From Actinokineospora pegani (GTDB lineage: Bacteria; Actinomycetota; Actinomycetes; Mycobacteriales; Pseudonocardiaceae): a stretch of DNA of 64,000 nucleotides. Positions 12,832 through 21,644 of this stretch are shown one piece after another. Each line of letters begins with the position of its first letter. The first letter of the stretch is position 1. The DNA lies in contig NZ_WHOL01000117.1 in the NCBI RefSeq assembly GCF_009745975.1, positions 124,001 to 188,000 on the forward strand, given 5' to 3'. Below the pieces are notes generated by a model. That model was not told the DNA's origin and did not search any database. It was given only the letters and a program-made list of their open reading frames with translations. The translations under genes were made by a program, and so were the position numbers.

Positions 12832-14024
12832 CACTGGCCTCCCGTTCCGAAGACCTGGCCCGCCAGCGGCAGCGGGAGCGAGGGCAGCCTGCCCGCCTGC
12901 AGGTCGGCGACGACCTGCGCCGGGGTCGGCAGCGGCACCAGTCCGTTGACGATCGGGGCGATGGCCGTGCAGGCGTCGCCCAGCGTGCTGGGCAGGCTCT
13001 GCGGCGTGCCCTGTTTGATCAGGTTGCACAGGGTCACGATCAGCGGCTGGGTCAGCTCGTTGATGTTGGCCCGCGCGTCGAGCGTGCCGGACGAGGCGTT
13101 GTAGGTGTTGATGACGTTGCTCAGCGCCAGCGGGGCGATGTCGAGCGTCTCGGCCAGCGCAGCCCGCTGCTGGGTGAGCACGCCGGTCACCGAGGCCAGC
13201 TTGTCCACGTTGGACCGGATGCGGCCGCGGTTGTCGTTGACGAACTGCTGCACCAGCCCCAGCGACTTGCCGAGCTGGTCGACGGCCGCGCCGAGGTTGC
13301 CGCGCTCGGCGGCGAGGAAGTCGGTGACCTGGGCCAGTTGCTCGGCGAACCGGTTGACCTGGTCGTCGCTGCCCGCCAGCGCGGTCGTGAACTTCTGCAG
13401 GTTGTCCACGGTGCCGAACAGGTCGCCGGAGTTGCCGGACAGGGTGCTGGAGAGCTGGCCGAGCTGGGTGATGGTCTCGTTGATCAGTTGCCCGTTGCCG
13501 CCGAGGTTCTGCGCCCCGGCGTTGAGCAGGTCCGACAGCGCGCCGTCGGAGTTGGCCCCGTTGGGCCCGAGGGTCTGGGCGACCCTGGTCAGGCTGGCGT
13601 AGAGGTCGTCGACCTCCAGCGGCGTCGAGGTGCGCTCGAGCGGGATGACCGAGCCGGTGGCCATCACCTCCCCGCCGGTGAAGGCGGGGGCGAGCTGCAC
13701 GTACCGGTCGGAGACCAGCGACGGCGAGACGATGAGCGCCTGGGCCTCGGCGGGGACCTCGACCGTGCGGTCGACGAGCATCTCCACCTCGACCCGGTCG
13801 CCGCGCGGGGTGATCTTGTCGACCGAGCCGACCTTGACCCCGAGCACCCGCACGTCGTTGTCCTCGTAGAGGCCGACGACGCCGGTGAACACCGCTGTGT
13901 AGCGCTTCTCGTTCGGCTCGCGCAGCAACCACCACAGCGCGGCGGCCACCACCAGGCCCAGCACGCAGGCGATGGCGACGGTGCGGGACAGGTCGCGGGA
14001 GAACTTGCTGGTGAAGGTGCTCAT
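12831..14024 (-). CDS. mceD: MceD-type substrate-binding subunit of the Mce lipid importer
   Basis: This 397-residue protein starts at an ATG (14024) that overlaps the mceC stop as ATGA. The N-terminal helix is at about 15-34 (TVAIACVLGLVVAAALWWLL). The Mce domain at ~40-120 contains GVVGLYEDNDVRVLGVKVGSV and SPSLVSDRYVQLAP. A long helical segment with many Gln/Asn/Leu positions runs to ~310, and the C-terminus is Pro-rich with two Cys (TLCNL and GDACTAIAP) that may be paired. Each Mce protein is thought to contribute one Mce ring subunit and one helix bundle to a heterohexameric tube that hands lipids to the YrbE permease. Confidence 0.9.
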   Translation of the reverse strand: MSTFTSKFSRDLSRTVAIACVLGLVVAAALWWLLREPNEKRYTAVFTGVVGLYEDNDVRVLGVKVGSVDKITPRGDRVEVEMLVDRTVEVPAEAQALIVSPSLVSDRYVQLAPAFTGGEVMATGSVIPLERTSTPLEVDDLYASLTRVAQTLGPNGANSDGALSDLLNAGAQNLGGNGQLINETITQLGQLSSTLSGNSGDLFGTVDNLQKFTTALAGSDDQVNRFAEQLAQVTDFLAAERGNLGAAVDQLGKSLGLVQQFVNDNRGRIRSNVDKLASVTGVLTQQRAALAETLDIAPLALSNVINTYNASSGTLDARANINELTQPLIVTLCNLIKQGTPQSLPSTLGDACTAIAPIVNGLVPLPTPAQVVADLQAGRLPSLPLPLAGQVFGTGGQ

Positions 14025-15040
14025 CTCGGGTCCCCCAGGCAGCCGGGGCTGTTGAGCGGGCCCAGCGAGGGCGGCAGCAGCCCGCAGATGTAGCTGTCGA
14101 ACCAGCGGCCGTTGCCCAGCACGTTGTTGAACTGGCGGGCGAACGGGGCGAAGTTCTTGATGCCGTTGGCCAGCGCGTCCTGGTTGCGCTGGAGCATGGT
14201 GGTGAGCTGGTCGAGGCTGGCCAGCACCGGGCCGAGCTGCTCCTGGTTGTCGGTGACCAGGCCGCTGACCTCCTTGGACAGCGTCTGGGCCCCGGTCAGC
14301 AGCGCGTCGATCGCCTTCTTGCGCGCGTTGACCTCCTCCAGCAGCAGGTTGCCGTCCTGGATGAGCTTGACCACCTGGGCGTCGCGGTCGGCGAGGGTCT
14401 TGGTGATCTGGCGGGTGTTGTCCAGCAGCGTGGACAGCTCCTGGTCGCGCGAGGAGATCGTCTTCGACAGCGCCTGCAGGCCGGTGAGCGCGCCGCGCAC
14501 GTCGTCGGGGGTGTCGGCGAAGGTGGTCGCGATCGTCTCGAAGCTCTGCGCGAGCTGGGTCGTGTCGATCGCGTCGGTGGTCTCGGCCAGGCCGCGGAAG
14601 GCCTCGAGCACGTCGTAGGGCGCGGTCGTGCGGTCGCGGGGGATGCGCGCGTCCGGGTCGAGGACCTCGGCGCCGTCGGGCTCCAGCGACAGGAACTTCT
14701 GCCCGAGCAGGGTCTTGATCTTGATGTCGGCCCTGGTCCGGTCGCCGATCCAGGCGTCCTTGACCTTGAAGCTGACGATCACCTTGTCCCGCTCGAGCGA
14801 GACCTCGGAGACCTGCCCGACCTTGATGCCCGCGATCCGGACCTCGTCGTCGGACTGGATGCCCGCCGCCTCGCTGAACTCGGCGCTGTAGGTGGTGCCG
14901 CCGCCGATCACCGGCAGGTCGTCGGAGTACACGGCCGCGGTCAGCACCAGGCCGATGGTCAGCAGGGAGACCAGGCCGATCGGGATCGGGTCGCGCTGGC
15001 GGAACGGCTTCATCGGCTCGCCGCTGCTCTTGGGGCTCAT
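14021..15040 (-). CDS. mceC: MceC-type substrate-binding subunit of the Mce lipid importer
   Basis: The ATG at 15040 (MSPKSSGEPMKPF) forms an ATGA overlap with the mceB stop and gives 339 residues; an internal ATG at 15013 is a possible alternative. A membrane helix lies at about 18-38 (IPIGLVSLLTIGLVLTAAVY). The Mce domain follows with SAEFSEAAGIQSDDEVRIAGIKVGQVSEV and TLLGQKFLSLEPDG motifs, then a helical region that alternates Gln-rich heptads. Unlike MceD and MceF it ends soon after the helical domain, with a short Cys-containing tail (YICGLLPP and SPGCLGDPR). It is co-transcribed and probably translationally coupled with its neighbours. Confidence 0.9.
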   Translation of the reverse strand: MSPKSSGEPMKPFRQRDPIPIGLVSLLTIGLVLTAAVYSDDLPVIGGGTTYSAEFSEAAGIQSDDEVRIAGIKVGQVSEVSLERDKVIVSFKVKDAWIGDRTRADIKIKTLLGQKFLSLEPDGAEVLDPDARIPRDRTTAPYDVLEAFRGLAETTDAIDTTQLAQSFETIATTFADTPDDVRGALTGLQALSKTISSRDQELSTLLDNTRQITKTLADRDAQVVKLIQDGNLLLEEVNARKKAIDALLTGAQTLSKEVSGLVTDNQEQLGPVLASLDQLTTMLQRNQDALANGIKNFAPFARQFNNVLGNGRWFDSYICGLLPPSLGPLNSPGCLGDPR

Positions 15041-16074
15041 GGCGTCGTGCACCTCGGCTGGTTCGCGGGCAGGACCGGCACGGAGATCGGCGTGGTGATC
15101 AGGCCGGGGACGCCGACCTGGCCGGAGGCCGAGCAGAGGAAGAAGTTGAACCACGAGCCGTAGCTGACCGTGCGGGTCAGCGTCGCCGTCTTCTCCGGGA
15201 GGAACCGGATGAAGTGCTCGACGGTCTGCTCGTTGGCGTTGAGGTTGTCCACCAGGCCGCCCAGCGCCGCGATGTCCTGCTTGAGCGGCTCACGGGCCTC
15301 GGTGAGCAGGCCGCTGGTGGTCTGGGCCAGGCCGCCGAGCGAGTCGATGGCCCGGCCGATCGGCTGGCGGTCCTCGGCGAGGCCGGAGACCAGCTGCTGG
15401 ACCTGGCCGACGAGCCCGCCGAGCTGGTCGCCCCGGGCGTTGATGGTGGTGAGCACGCCGTTGAGGTTGGTGATCACCTGGCCGATGACCTGGTCCTTGT
15501 CGGCGATCGTGCTGGTCAGCGATGCCGTGCGGGCGAGCAGGTTCTCCACCGTGCCGCCCTCGCCCTGCAGGACCTGGATGACCTGGTAGGACAGCTTGTT
15601 GACGTCGTCGGGGGACAGCGCCTGGAACAGCGGCTTGAACCCGTTGAAGAGCTGGGTGAGGTCGAGCGCGGGCTTGGTGCGGTCCACCGGGATGGTGTCG
15701 CCGGGTTCCAGCACCGCGTTGGGGTCCGCGCCCGCGCCCTGCCCGAGCGCGACGTAGCGCTGGCCGACCAGGTTGCGGAACTTGATCGTCGCGGTGACCG
15801 AGGCGGGCAGCTCGCGGCCGGAGTCGACGGAGAAGCGCACCTCGGCCTGCTTGCGGTCGACGATGGCCACCTCTTCCACCTGCCCGACCCGCACGCCGGA
15901 GATGCGCACGTCGTCGCCGGGCAGCAACTGCGTGGCGTCGGTGAACCGCGCGGTGTAGGTCGAGGTGCTCGACAGGTCGACGTTGGCGATGCTCAGCGCG
16001 AGCACGCCGGTGGCCGCGACCGTGACGACCATGAAGATGCCCAGCTTGACCAGCGGGGCGACCAGGCCCTTCAT
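15037..16074 (-). CDS. mceB: MceB-type substrate-binding subunit of the Mce lipid importer
   Basis: This 345-residue protein has its ATG at 16074 inside an ATGA overlap with the mceA stop. The N-terminal helix covers about 9-29 (LVKLGIFMVVTVAATGVLAL). The Mce domain contains ARFTDATQLLPGDDVRISGV, RVGQVEEVAI and IKFRNLVGQRYVALGQG. The helical part (~120-300) is followed by a short tail with a Cys pair (FFLCSAS and QPRCTTP), seen in many MceB/MceC proteins. It acts with the other five Mce subunits outside the membrane. Subunit letter follows operon order. Confidence 0.9.
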   Translation of the reverse strand: MKGLVAPLVKLGIFMVVTVAATGVLALSIANVDLSSTSTYTARFTDATQLLPGDDVRISGVRVGQVEEVAIVDRKQAEVRFSVDSGRELPASVTATIKFRNLVGQRYVALGQGAGADPNAVLEPGDTIPVDRTKPALDLTQLFNGFKPLFQALSPDDVNKLSYQVIQVLQGEGGTVENLLARTASLTSTIADKDQVIGQVITNLNGVLTTINARGDQLGGLVGQVQQLVSGLAEDRQPIGRAIDSLGGLAQTTSGLLTEAREPLKQDIAALGGLVDNLNANEQTVEHFIRFLPEKTATLTRTVSYGSWFNFFLCSASGQVGVPGLITTPISVPVLPANQPRCTTP

Positions 16075-17411
16075 CGGAAGCTCACCTCCGCGCCGCGGAA
16101 GACGGGGCCGACCAGCAGCGACGCCCAGCCGGGCACCTGCTCGGGCTCGACGCCCAGTTGCGGGGCGAGCAACTGGGCGAGGAAGTCGGCCTCGCCGCGC
16201 GAGTTGGGCAGGCCGAGGCCATCAGCGCTCACCGCGGCCTGCGGGGTGGTGGTGCCGCCCGCGGGCGGGAGGACCCCGTCCTGCTGGGAGCGGGCGGGCG
16301 GCTTGAAGCTGGTCCCGTCCTGGATCGGGCCGTCCGGCGGGTTCTGCGGGAACGGCGTCGGGAACTGGGTGAAGTCGTAGCAGCGCGGGCCGCGGTCGTC
16401 GCTGTAGGCCGGGGTGTCCTCCCCCGGCTCGTACTTGCCGCGGTTGACGGTGACCTCGATGGTGGCGTGCAGGCCGGGCTGGTTGGTGCCCTTGCCGAAG
16501 ACCTTGTCCAGCTCGGGCACGTTGGAGGCCATGAGCTGCAGCAGGCACGGGTACTCGGGCGAGTACTTCGCCAGCGCCGCCAGCGTCGGCCGGGAGCTGT
16601 CGGCCAGCCGGATCAGGTTGTCCCGGTTGATCCGCAGGAACGACTCCAGGTCGCGGGAGGCGGTGGTGGTCGTGGCGAACAGCCGGTCCAGGTTGGCCCG
16701 CTGCTCGGCGACGGTCTGCGAGGTGACCGTCAGGTCGGACAGCGCGTCGACCAGGTCCGGGGTGGCGTCGGCGTAGGTGTCGGAGACCGCGGCCAGCGTC
16801 ACCAGGTCCTCGCGCAGCCGCGGCAGGTGCGGGTTGAGCTCGCCGACCAGGTCGCCGAGGTCGGCGAGGGTCTTGCCGAGCTGGTCGCCGCGGCCGCGCA
16901 GCGCGGTGGAGATCGCGGTCAGGGTGCCCGACAGCTTCTGCGGCTGCACCGCCTGCAGCACCGGCAGCAGGCTCTCGAACGCCTGCTCCAGCTCCACCGC
17001 GCGCACCGAGTCGTCCTGCCGGATGTTGTCGCCGCCGCGCAGGGACTCCGGGGCGGGCCGCTCGGGGATCTGCAGCGCGACGTAGCGCTCGCCGAACAGG
17101 GTCTTGGGCAGGAAGCGGGCGGAGACGTTGGCCGGGATGACGTCGATCTTGTCCGGGTCGATGGCCAGGTCCAGCTCAGCGCCGCCGGCGGTCGGGGTGA
17201 TCTTGCGGACCACGCCGACGATGAGCCCGCGCACCTTGACGTCGGAGTTCACCGAGAGCTGGTTGCCCACCTTGTCGGTGGTCAGGGTGACCGACGCGAC
17301 CGGGGTGAACGCCTTGTTGTACATCGCGATGCTCAGCGAGACGAGCGCCACGACGACGACGATGAACGACAGCCCGTAGAGCCTTCTCTTGATCACTTTC
17401 CCGAGACTCAT
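16071..17411 (-). CDS. mceA: MceA-type substrate-binding subunit of the Mce lipid importer
   Basis: MceA is the first Mce subunit of the operon, 446 residues, starting at an ATG (17411) that overlaps the yrbEB stop as ATGA. A membrane helix lies at about 12-31 (LSFIVVVVALVSLSIAMY). The Mce domain follows: GNQLSVNSDVKVRGLIVGVV and FLPKTLFGERYVALQIPE. A helical section runs to ~290, and then a MceA-type C-terminal domain contains YSPEYPCLLQLM and DDRGPRCYDF, whose two cysteines are conserved in actinobacterial MceA proteins. The final ~90 residues are Pro/Gly-rich. Substrate is unknown; mce systems of actinomycetes import sterols, fatty acids or other lipids. Confidence 0.92.
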   Translation of the reverse strand: MSLGKVIKRRLYGLSFIVVVVALVSLSIAMYNKAFTPVASVTLTTDKVGNQLSVNSDVKVRGLIVGVVRKITPTAGGAELDLAIDPDKIDVIPANVSARFLPKTLFGERYVALQIPERPAPESLRGGDNIRQDDSVRAVELEQAFESLLPVLQAVQPQKLSGTLTAISTALRGRGDQLGKTLADLGDLVGELNPHLPRLREDLVTLAAVSDTYADATPDLVDALSDLTVTSQTVAEQRANLDRLFATTTTASRDLESFLRINRDNLIRLADSSRPTLAALAKYSPEYPCLLQLMASNVPELDKVFGKGTNQPGLHATIEVTVNRGKYEPGEDTPAYSDDRGPRCYDFTQFPTPFPQNPPDGPIQDGTSFKPPARSQQDGVLPPAGGTTTPQAAVSADGLGLPNSRGEADFLAQLLAPQLGVEPEQVPGWASLLVGPVFRGAEVSFR

Positions 17412-18259
17412 CCGGCGATCCTCACCGTCGTCGTCGTGCCCCAGATGGCGAAGCCGATGAAGAAGTTGACGATCGCGACGGTGACGATCGTGGTGCGCAC
17501 CGCCCGGCCGACCGCGATGCCGACGCCCGCGGGGCCGCCGCTGGCGGTGTAGCCGTAGTAGCAGTGCGACAGGATGATGATGACCGCGAAGATCAGCACC
17601 TTCCCGAACGACCAGAACACGTCCTCCGGTGGCAGGAAGAGGTTGAAGTAGTGGTCGTAGGTGCCCGCTGACTGCCCGTAGGCGTAGACCACGATGGACC
17701 TGGACGCCAGGTACGAGGTCAGCAGGCCGACGATGTAGAGCGGGATGACCGCGATGAACCCGGCGATGATCCGCGTGGTCACCAGGAACGGCAGGCTGGG
17801 CACGGCCATGACTTCCAGCGCGTCGATCTCCTCGGAGATCCGCATGGCGCCCAGTTGCGCGGTGAACCCGGACCCGACCGTGGCCGACAGCGCCAGGCCC
17901 GCGATCAGCGGCGCGATCTCCCGGGTGTTGATGTAGGCCGAGGTGAAGCCGGAGAACGCCGCGGTGCCGATCTGCTCCAGCGCGGCGTAGCCCTGGATGC
18001 CGACGACGACACCGGTGAACACGGTCAGGCCGACCATGACCCCGACGGTGCCGCCGATGACGGCCAGCGCGCCGGAGCCGAAGCTGACCTCGGCCAGCAG
18101 CCGCAGCACCTCGCGGGTGTAGCGGCGGATCGCGCGGGGCACCCAGAGCAGGGCGCGCACGTAGAACGACATCTGGTCGCCCAGGCCGTCCAGCGTCTTC
18201 ATCGGACGGTCGTAGGCCTTGCGCGCGGCCCGCTTCGCCGAGTCGGTCACCGAAGCCAT
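17408..18259 (-). CDS. yrbEB: YrbE/MlaE-type permease of the Mce lipid importer, second subunit
   Basis: The protein starts at the ATG at 18259 (MASVTDSAKRA), two bases after the yrbEA stop, and has 283 residues with about five or six hydrophobic segments. It carries the MlaE-family permease signature INTREIAPLIAGLALSATVG with GAMRISEEIDALEVMAVP. The coupling motif EEIDALEVM contacts the ATPase in the E. coli MlaFEDB structure. It pairs with YrbEA to form the membrane channel, energised by the Mkl ATPase encoded just upstream. It overlaps mceA by four bases. Confidence 0.95.
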   Translation of the reverse strand: MASVTDSAKRAARKAYDRPMKTLDGLGDQMSFYVRALLWVPRAIRRYTREVLRLLAEVSFGSGALAVIGGTVGVMVGLTVFTGVVVGIQGYAALEQIGTAAFSGFTSAYINTREIAPLIAGLALSATVGSGFTAQLGAMRISEEIDALEVMAVPSLPFLVTTRIIAGFIAVIPLYIVGLLTSYLASRSIVVYAYGQSAGTYDHYFNLFLPPEDVFWSFGKVLIFAVIIILSHCYYGYTASGGPAGVGIAVGRAVRTTIVTVAIVNFFIGFAIWGTTTTVRIAG

Positions 18260-18261
18260 GA

Positions 18262-19056
18262 TCAGCTCCCCTTCGCCGGGACGACCTGCAGGTACACCGC
18301 GGTCAGCACGAAGTTCACGAAGAACAGCAGCAGGAACGTGATGACCACGGCCTGGTTCACCGCGTCGCCGACGCCCTTGGGACCGCCCTTGGGGTTGAGC
18401 CCCCGGTACGCCGCCACGACCCCGGCGATGAACCCGAAGATCAGCGCCTTGAGCTCGCTGATCCACAGGTCCGGGAGCTGGGCCAGCGCGGAGAAGCTGG
18501 CCAGGTACGCGCCGGGGGTGCCGCCCTGCAGGACGACGTTGAAGAAGTACCCGCCCATCACCCCGACGACGCTGACCAGGCCGTTGAGCAGCACCGCGAC
18601 CAGCATCGAGGCCAGCACGCGGGGCACGATCAGCCGCTGCACCGGGGAGACGCCGAGGACCTCCATGGCGTCGATCTCCTCGCGGATGGTGCGCGAGCCG
18701 ATGTCGGCGCAGATCGCCGACCCGCCCGCGCCCGCCACCAGCAGCGCGGTCACCAGCGGCGCCGCCTGCTGGATGATCGCGAGCACGCTGGCCGCGCCGG
18801 TGAACGACTGCGCTCCCAACTGGACGATCAGCGTTCCGAGCTGCAGCGCGATGATCGCGCCGAACGGGATGGCGACCAGCGCGGTCGGCAGGATCGTGAC
18901 GCTGGCGATGAACCAGCACTGCTGGATGAACTCGCGGACCTGGAACGGCTTGCGGAAGATGTTGACCAGGACGTCGAGCGCCAGCGCGAACAGCCTGCCG
19001 GTCTCGCGCAGGGCGCCCGCACCGGGGAAGTCACCCTTGGCGAGGCCGGTGGTCAC
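18262..19056 (-). CDS. yrbEA: YrbE/MlaE-type permease of the Mce lipid importer, first subunit
   Basis: This 264-residue permease begins at a GTG (19056) that overlaps the mkl stop as GTGA. It has five or six membrane segments and the MlaE-family core ALLVAGAGGSAICADIGSR followed by TIREEIDAMEVLGVSPVQRL, the coupling helix that docks on the ATPase. With YrbEB it forms the transmembrane half of the Mce importer. Its placement directly after the ATPase gene, with coupled translation, suggests all three parts are made in fixed ratio. Calling it the A paralogue follows operon order; the two YrbE proteins share the same fold. Confidence 0.95.
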   Translation of the reverse strand: MTTGLAKGDFPGAGALRETGRLFALALDVLVNIFRKPFQVREFIQQCWFIASVTILPTALVAIPFGAIIALQLGTLIVQLGAQSFTGAASVLAIIQQAAPLVTALLVAGAGGSAICADIGSRTIREEIDAMEVLGVSPVQRLIVPRVLASMLVAVLLNGLVSVVGVMGGYFFNVVLQGGTPGAYLASFSALAQLPDLWISELKALIFGFIAGVVAAYRGLNPKGGPKGVGDAVNQAVVITFLLLFFVNFVLTAVYLQVVPAKGS

Positions 19057-20204
19057 GCGCGCCTGCCGGGGGCGTCGGGGACGGCGGCGATCTCCTGCGT
19101 CGCGCTCATGTCGCCCCCGTACCCCGGGCGCGGGGCGGGCGACGGCCGCTCCCCCCGGCGGGGCAGGGCCGGACGGGCGCTCAGCGGCGCCTGGCCCGAG
19201 GTGATCCCGTACCGGCGGCGGTCCTCGTCGGTCAGCGAGTCGAGGATGCCCTGCTGGGCGACCGGCGGGAGGGTGCGCAGGATCTGCATGACCCGGTCCT
19301 TGCGGCGGCGCACGGCCTCGCGCTCGGGCAGGCCGGGGGTCGGGGCGATCTGCGGGACGACACCGCGCAGGTCCTCGCCGACGGTGCCGTCGGAGTGCCC
19401 GGCCTCGATGTGGGCCTGCTCGAGCGCCATCTGCGTGGCGTCCTTCTCCTCGGACATGCCGATCGGACCCAGCCGCCGCCCGTTGAGGAACTGCTCGACG
19501 ACCGGCGCGTCGGAGGTCAGCAGCACCTCGCGCGGGCCGAACATGACCAGTTCCTTGCGGAAGAGCATGCCCAGGTTGTCCGGCACCGTGCGGGCCAGGT
19601 TGATGTTGTGCGTGACGATCAGGATCGTCGCGTCGATCTGGGCGTTGAGGTCGATGAGCAACTGGCTCAGGTAGGCGGTGCGGACCGGGTCGAGGCCGGA
19701 GTCCGGCTCGTCGCAGAGGATGATCTGCGGGTCGAGCACCAGCGCGCGGGCCAGCCCGGCGCGCTTGCGCATGCCGCCGGAGATCTCGCCGGGCAGCTTC
19801 GTCTCCGCGCCAGCCAGACCGGTGAGGTCGAGCTTCTCCAGCACGATCCGCTTGATCTCGGACTCGGACTTCTTGGTGTGCTCGCGCAGCGGGAAGGCGA
19901 CGTTGTCGTAGAGGTTCATCGACCCGAACAGCGCGCCGTCCTGGAACAGCACGCCGAACAGCTTGCGCACCTCGTAGAGCTTGGCCTCGGAGCAGGTGAC
20001 GATGTCGACGCCGTTGACCACGCAGCGGCCCCGGTCGGGCTTGAGCAGGCCGATCATCGACTTGAGGAAGACCGACTTGCCGGTGCCCGATGGCCCCAGC
20101 ATCGCCGAGACCTCACCCGGGGGCAGCGTCAGCGACACGTCCCGCCAGATGGTCTGCCTGCCGAAGGACTTCGTCAGCCCCTCGATGACGACCTCGGCGC
20201 CCAT
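19053..20204 (-). CDS. mkl: Mce-system ABC ATPase (Mkl/MceG)
   Basis: The ATG at 20204 (MGAEVVIEGLTKSFG) has GGGAGG five bases upstream and gives 383 residues, so the open frame further upstream is not coding. Walker A GPSGTGKS is at ~37-44, the signature SGGMRKRAG at ~142-150, and Walker B with catalytic Glu IILCDEPDSGLD at ~161-172. The C-terminal extension (~250-383), including QFLNGRRLGPIGMSEEKDA, is the one found in mycobacterial Mkl, which supplies energy to Mce complexes. In Mycobacterium tuberculosis the mkl gene also lies between rplL and rpoB but is not joined to an mce operon; here it leads one. GTGA overlap with yrbEA shows co-transcription. Confidence 0.96.
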   Translation of the reverse strand: MGAEVVIEGLTKSFGRQTIWRDVSLTLPPGEVSAMLGPSGTGKSVFLKSMIGLLKPDRGRCVVNGVDIVTCSEAKLYEVRKLFGVLFQDGALFGSMNLYDNVAFPLREHTKKSESEIKRIVLEKLDLTGLAGAETKLPGEISGGMRKRAGLARALVLDPQIILCDEPDSGLDPVRTAYLSQLLIDLNAQIDATILIVTHNINLARTVPDNLGMLFRKELVMFGPREVLLTSDAPVVEQFLNGRRLGPIGMSEEKDATQMALEQAHIEAGHSDGTVGEDLRGVVPQIAPTPGLPEREAVRRRKDRVMQILRTLPPVAQQGILDSLTDEDRRRYGITSGQAPLSARPALPRRGERPSPAPRPGYGGDMSATQEIAAVPDAPGRRA

Positions 20205-20367
20205 CGGACCTCCCGACCCTGTGCTCCGCCGCCCGGCCGCCCCCGGCAACGGCGTCATTGGATGCAACGACGGCGGCCCGGCCCGGTTACTCCGAAAGTT
20301 ACCGCCGAGTTGGAAAAGTACTCGTCTCCCTCGACCGGTGCCCGCCGGGGTTGTGACCGGCGCACAC
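20205..20367 (-). promoter_or_regulatory. Probable promoter region of the mkl-mce operon
   Basis: This 163-base gap between the rplL terminator and mkl must hold the mce operon promoter. On the minus strand a -10-like TAACTT occurs near 20300-20295, but no clear -35 precedes it. On the + strand the sequence GTTAC is repeated as a direct repeat 12 bases apart around 20286-20303 (ggttactccgaaagttacc), possibly a regulator site. No start point can be assigned. Confidence 0.35.
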
Positions 20368-20405
20368 AAAAGGGCCCGGTACCAGGGACGGTACCGGGCC
20401 CTTTC
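20368..20405 (-). terminator. Terminator of the rplJ-rplL operon
   Basis: A perfect 15-base stem AAAGGGCCCGGTACC (20369-20383) pairs with GGTACCGGGCCCTTT (20390-20404) around a six-base loop. On the minus strand it is followed by TTTTG. It lies 19 bases after the rplL stop and separates the ribosomal genes from the mce operon. Confidence 0.9.
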
Positions 20406-20423
20406 GAGCGCGAGAGGCGCGAG

Positions 20424-20810
20424 TTACTTGACGGACACCTTGGCGCCCGCGGCCTCGAGCTTCTCCTTGGCGGCGTCGGCGGCCTCCTTGTTGACCTTCT
20501 CCAGGAGGGCCTTCGGAGCGGCCTCGACCAGCTCCTTGGCCTCCTTCAGGCCCAGGCCCGAGACGACCTCGCGGACGACCTTGATGACCTGGATCTTCTT
20601 GTCACCAGCGGCCTCGATGATGACGTCGAACTCGTCCTGCTCCTCGGCGGCCTCGGCGGGCGCCGCGCCCGGGGCGGCGGCGGCGACGGCGACCGGCGCA
20701 GCCGCGGTGACCTCGAAGGTCTCCTCGAACTGCTTCACGAAGGCCGACAGCTCCAGGAGGGTCATGTCCTTGAAGACATCGAGCAGCTCGTCGGTGCTGA
20801 GCTTCGCCAT
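20424..20810 (-). CDS. rplL: Ribosomal protein bL12 (L7/L12 stalk)
   Basis: bL12 has 128 residues. The N-terminal dimerisation helix [21 protein letters not shown] is followed by an Ala/Pro-rich hinge (~35-58) and the C-terminal domain [21 protein letters not shown] that binds elongation and initiation factors. GAAAGGAACG lies upstream of the ATG at 20810. It follows rplJ by 63 bases on the same strand and is followed by a strong terminator. Multiple bL12 dimers bind uL10 to form the ribosomal stalk. Sequence and length are entirely normal for an actinobacterium. Confidence 0.98.
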   Translation of the reverse strand: MAKLSTDELLDVFKDMTLLELSAFVKQFEETFEVTAAAPVAVAAAAPGAAPAEAAEEQDEFDVIIEAAGDKKIQVIKVVREVVSGLGLKEAKELVEAAPKALLEKVNKEAADAAKEKLEAAGAKVSVK

Positions 20811-20873
20811 GGTGGCGTTCCTTTCACTAGCACACCCGGTCGAACGGGCGCGTTGTACTTACCGGGTGGGTGT

Positions 20874-21416
20874 TCAGCTCTCGGCGTCGGCGGACTCGCC
20901 CGCCGCGGCCTTCTTGTCCTGCAGCGCGGCGGCCAGCCGGGCGACCTGCGAGGCAGGGGCCTGGAACAGACCCGCGGCCTTGCTGAGGTTGCCCTTCATC
21001 GCGCCCGCGAGCTTGGCGAGCAGAACCTCGCGGCTCTCCAGCTCGGCGATCTTGGTGACCTCGTCCACGGACAGCGCGCGGCCGTCCATGTAGCCGCCCT
21101 TGACGACCAGGCCCTTGTTGTCCTTCGCGAAGTCGCGAATGGCCTTGGCCGCGTCCACCGGCTCGCCGGTGACGAACGCGATGGCGGTGGGGCCGACGAA
21201 CAGGTCGTCGAGGCCCTGCACGCCCGCGTCCTTCGCGGCGAGCTGGACGAGGGTGTTCTTGGCGACGCGGTAGGACGTGCCGGTGCCGAGAGCGCGCCGC
21301 AGCGTGGTGATCTGCGCCACGGTGAGGCCGGTGTACTCGGTGACGACGGCGGCCGAGCTGCTGCGGAACTTGTCCGCGATCTCGGCGACCGCAGCGACCT
21401 TGTCAGGCTTCGCCAT
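20874..21416 (-). CDS. rplJ: Ribosomal protein uL10
   Basis: The ATG at 21416 ([17 protein letters not shown]) has GAGAGGAG six bases upstream, giving 180 residues. uL10 anchors bL12 dimers to 23S rRNA. Recognisable parts are the rRNA-binding N-terminal domain with [17 protein letters not shown] and [13 protein letters not shown], and the C-terminal helix [21 protein letters not shown] where bL12 docks. Upstream is a long leader with the conserved L10-leader motif, so the gene is probably autoregulated by the L10-L12 complex. The open frame extends upstream through the leader but without a plausible start. Confidence 0.98.
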   Translation of the reverse strand: MAKPDKVAAVAEIADKFRSSSAAVVTEYTGLTVAQITTLRRALGTGTSYRVAKNTLVQLAAKDAGVQGLDDLFVGPTAIAFVTGEPVDAAKAIRDFAKDNKGLVVKGGYMDGRALSVDEVTKIAELESREVLLAKLAGAMKGNLSKAAGLFQAPASQVARLAAALQDKKAAAGESADAES

Positions 21417-21638
21417 GGATCGCTCCTCTCGTGTTGCGTGGGTTGCGCCGGCATCACGAGGGCGGTCGGAGAGAAACGACAAGCGCCCCGGCGCAGGAGC
21501 GGCACGGGGCGCGGCAGCGTGCTGGAGGCACGGCGAGCGGCAATCCTCGTTCCCCTGCGCGGGCCGCCCACTCCGGGGCCTTCGTCCTCTGCCGCCCAGG
21601 TGGGCCGCGCGGGAAACCAGCGGTCTTCGGTAGAACCG
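21417..21638 (-). ncRNA. L10 leader (autoregulatory mRNA leader of rplJL)
   Basis: The ~220-base 5' leader of rplJ contains, on the minus strand at 21630-21617, CCGAAGACCGCTGG, the conserved purine-rich kink-turn-type element where L10-(L12)4 binds in the L10 leader family. Several GC-rich hairpins follow, including one around CGCCCCGGCGCAGGAGCGGCACGGGGCG (about 21483-21511). The family represses its own operon when L10 is in excess. The exact ends depend on the transcription start, which I place just downstream of the -10 box at 21650-21645. Confidence 0.75.
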
Positions 21639-21644
21639 AGGTAG

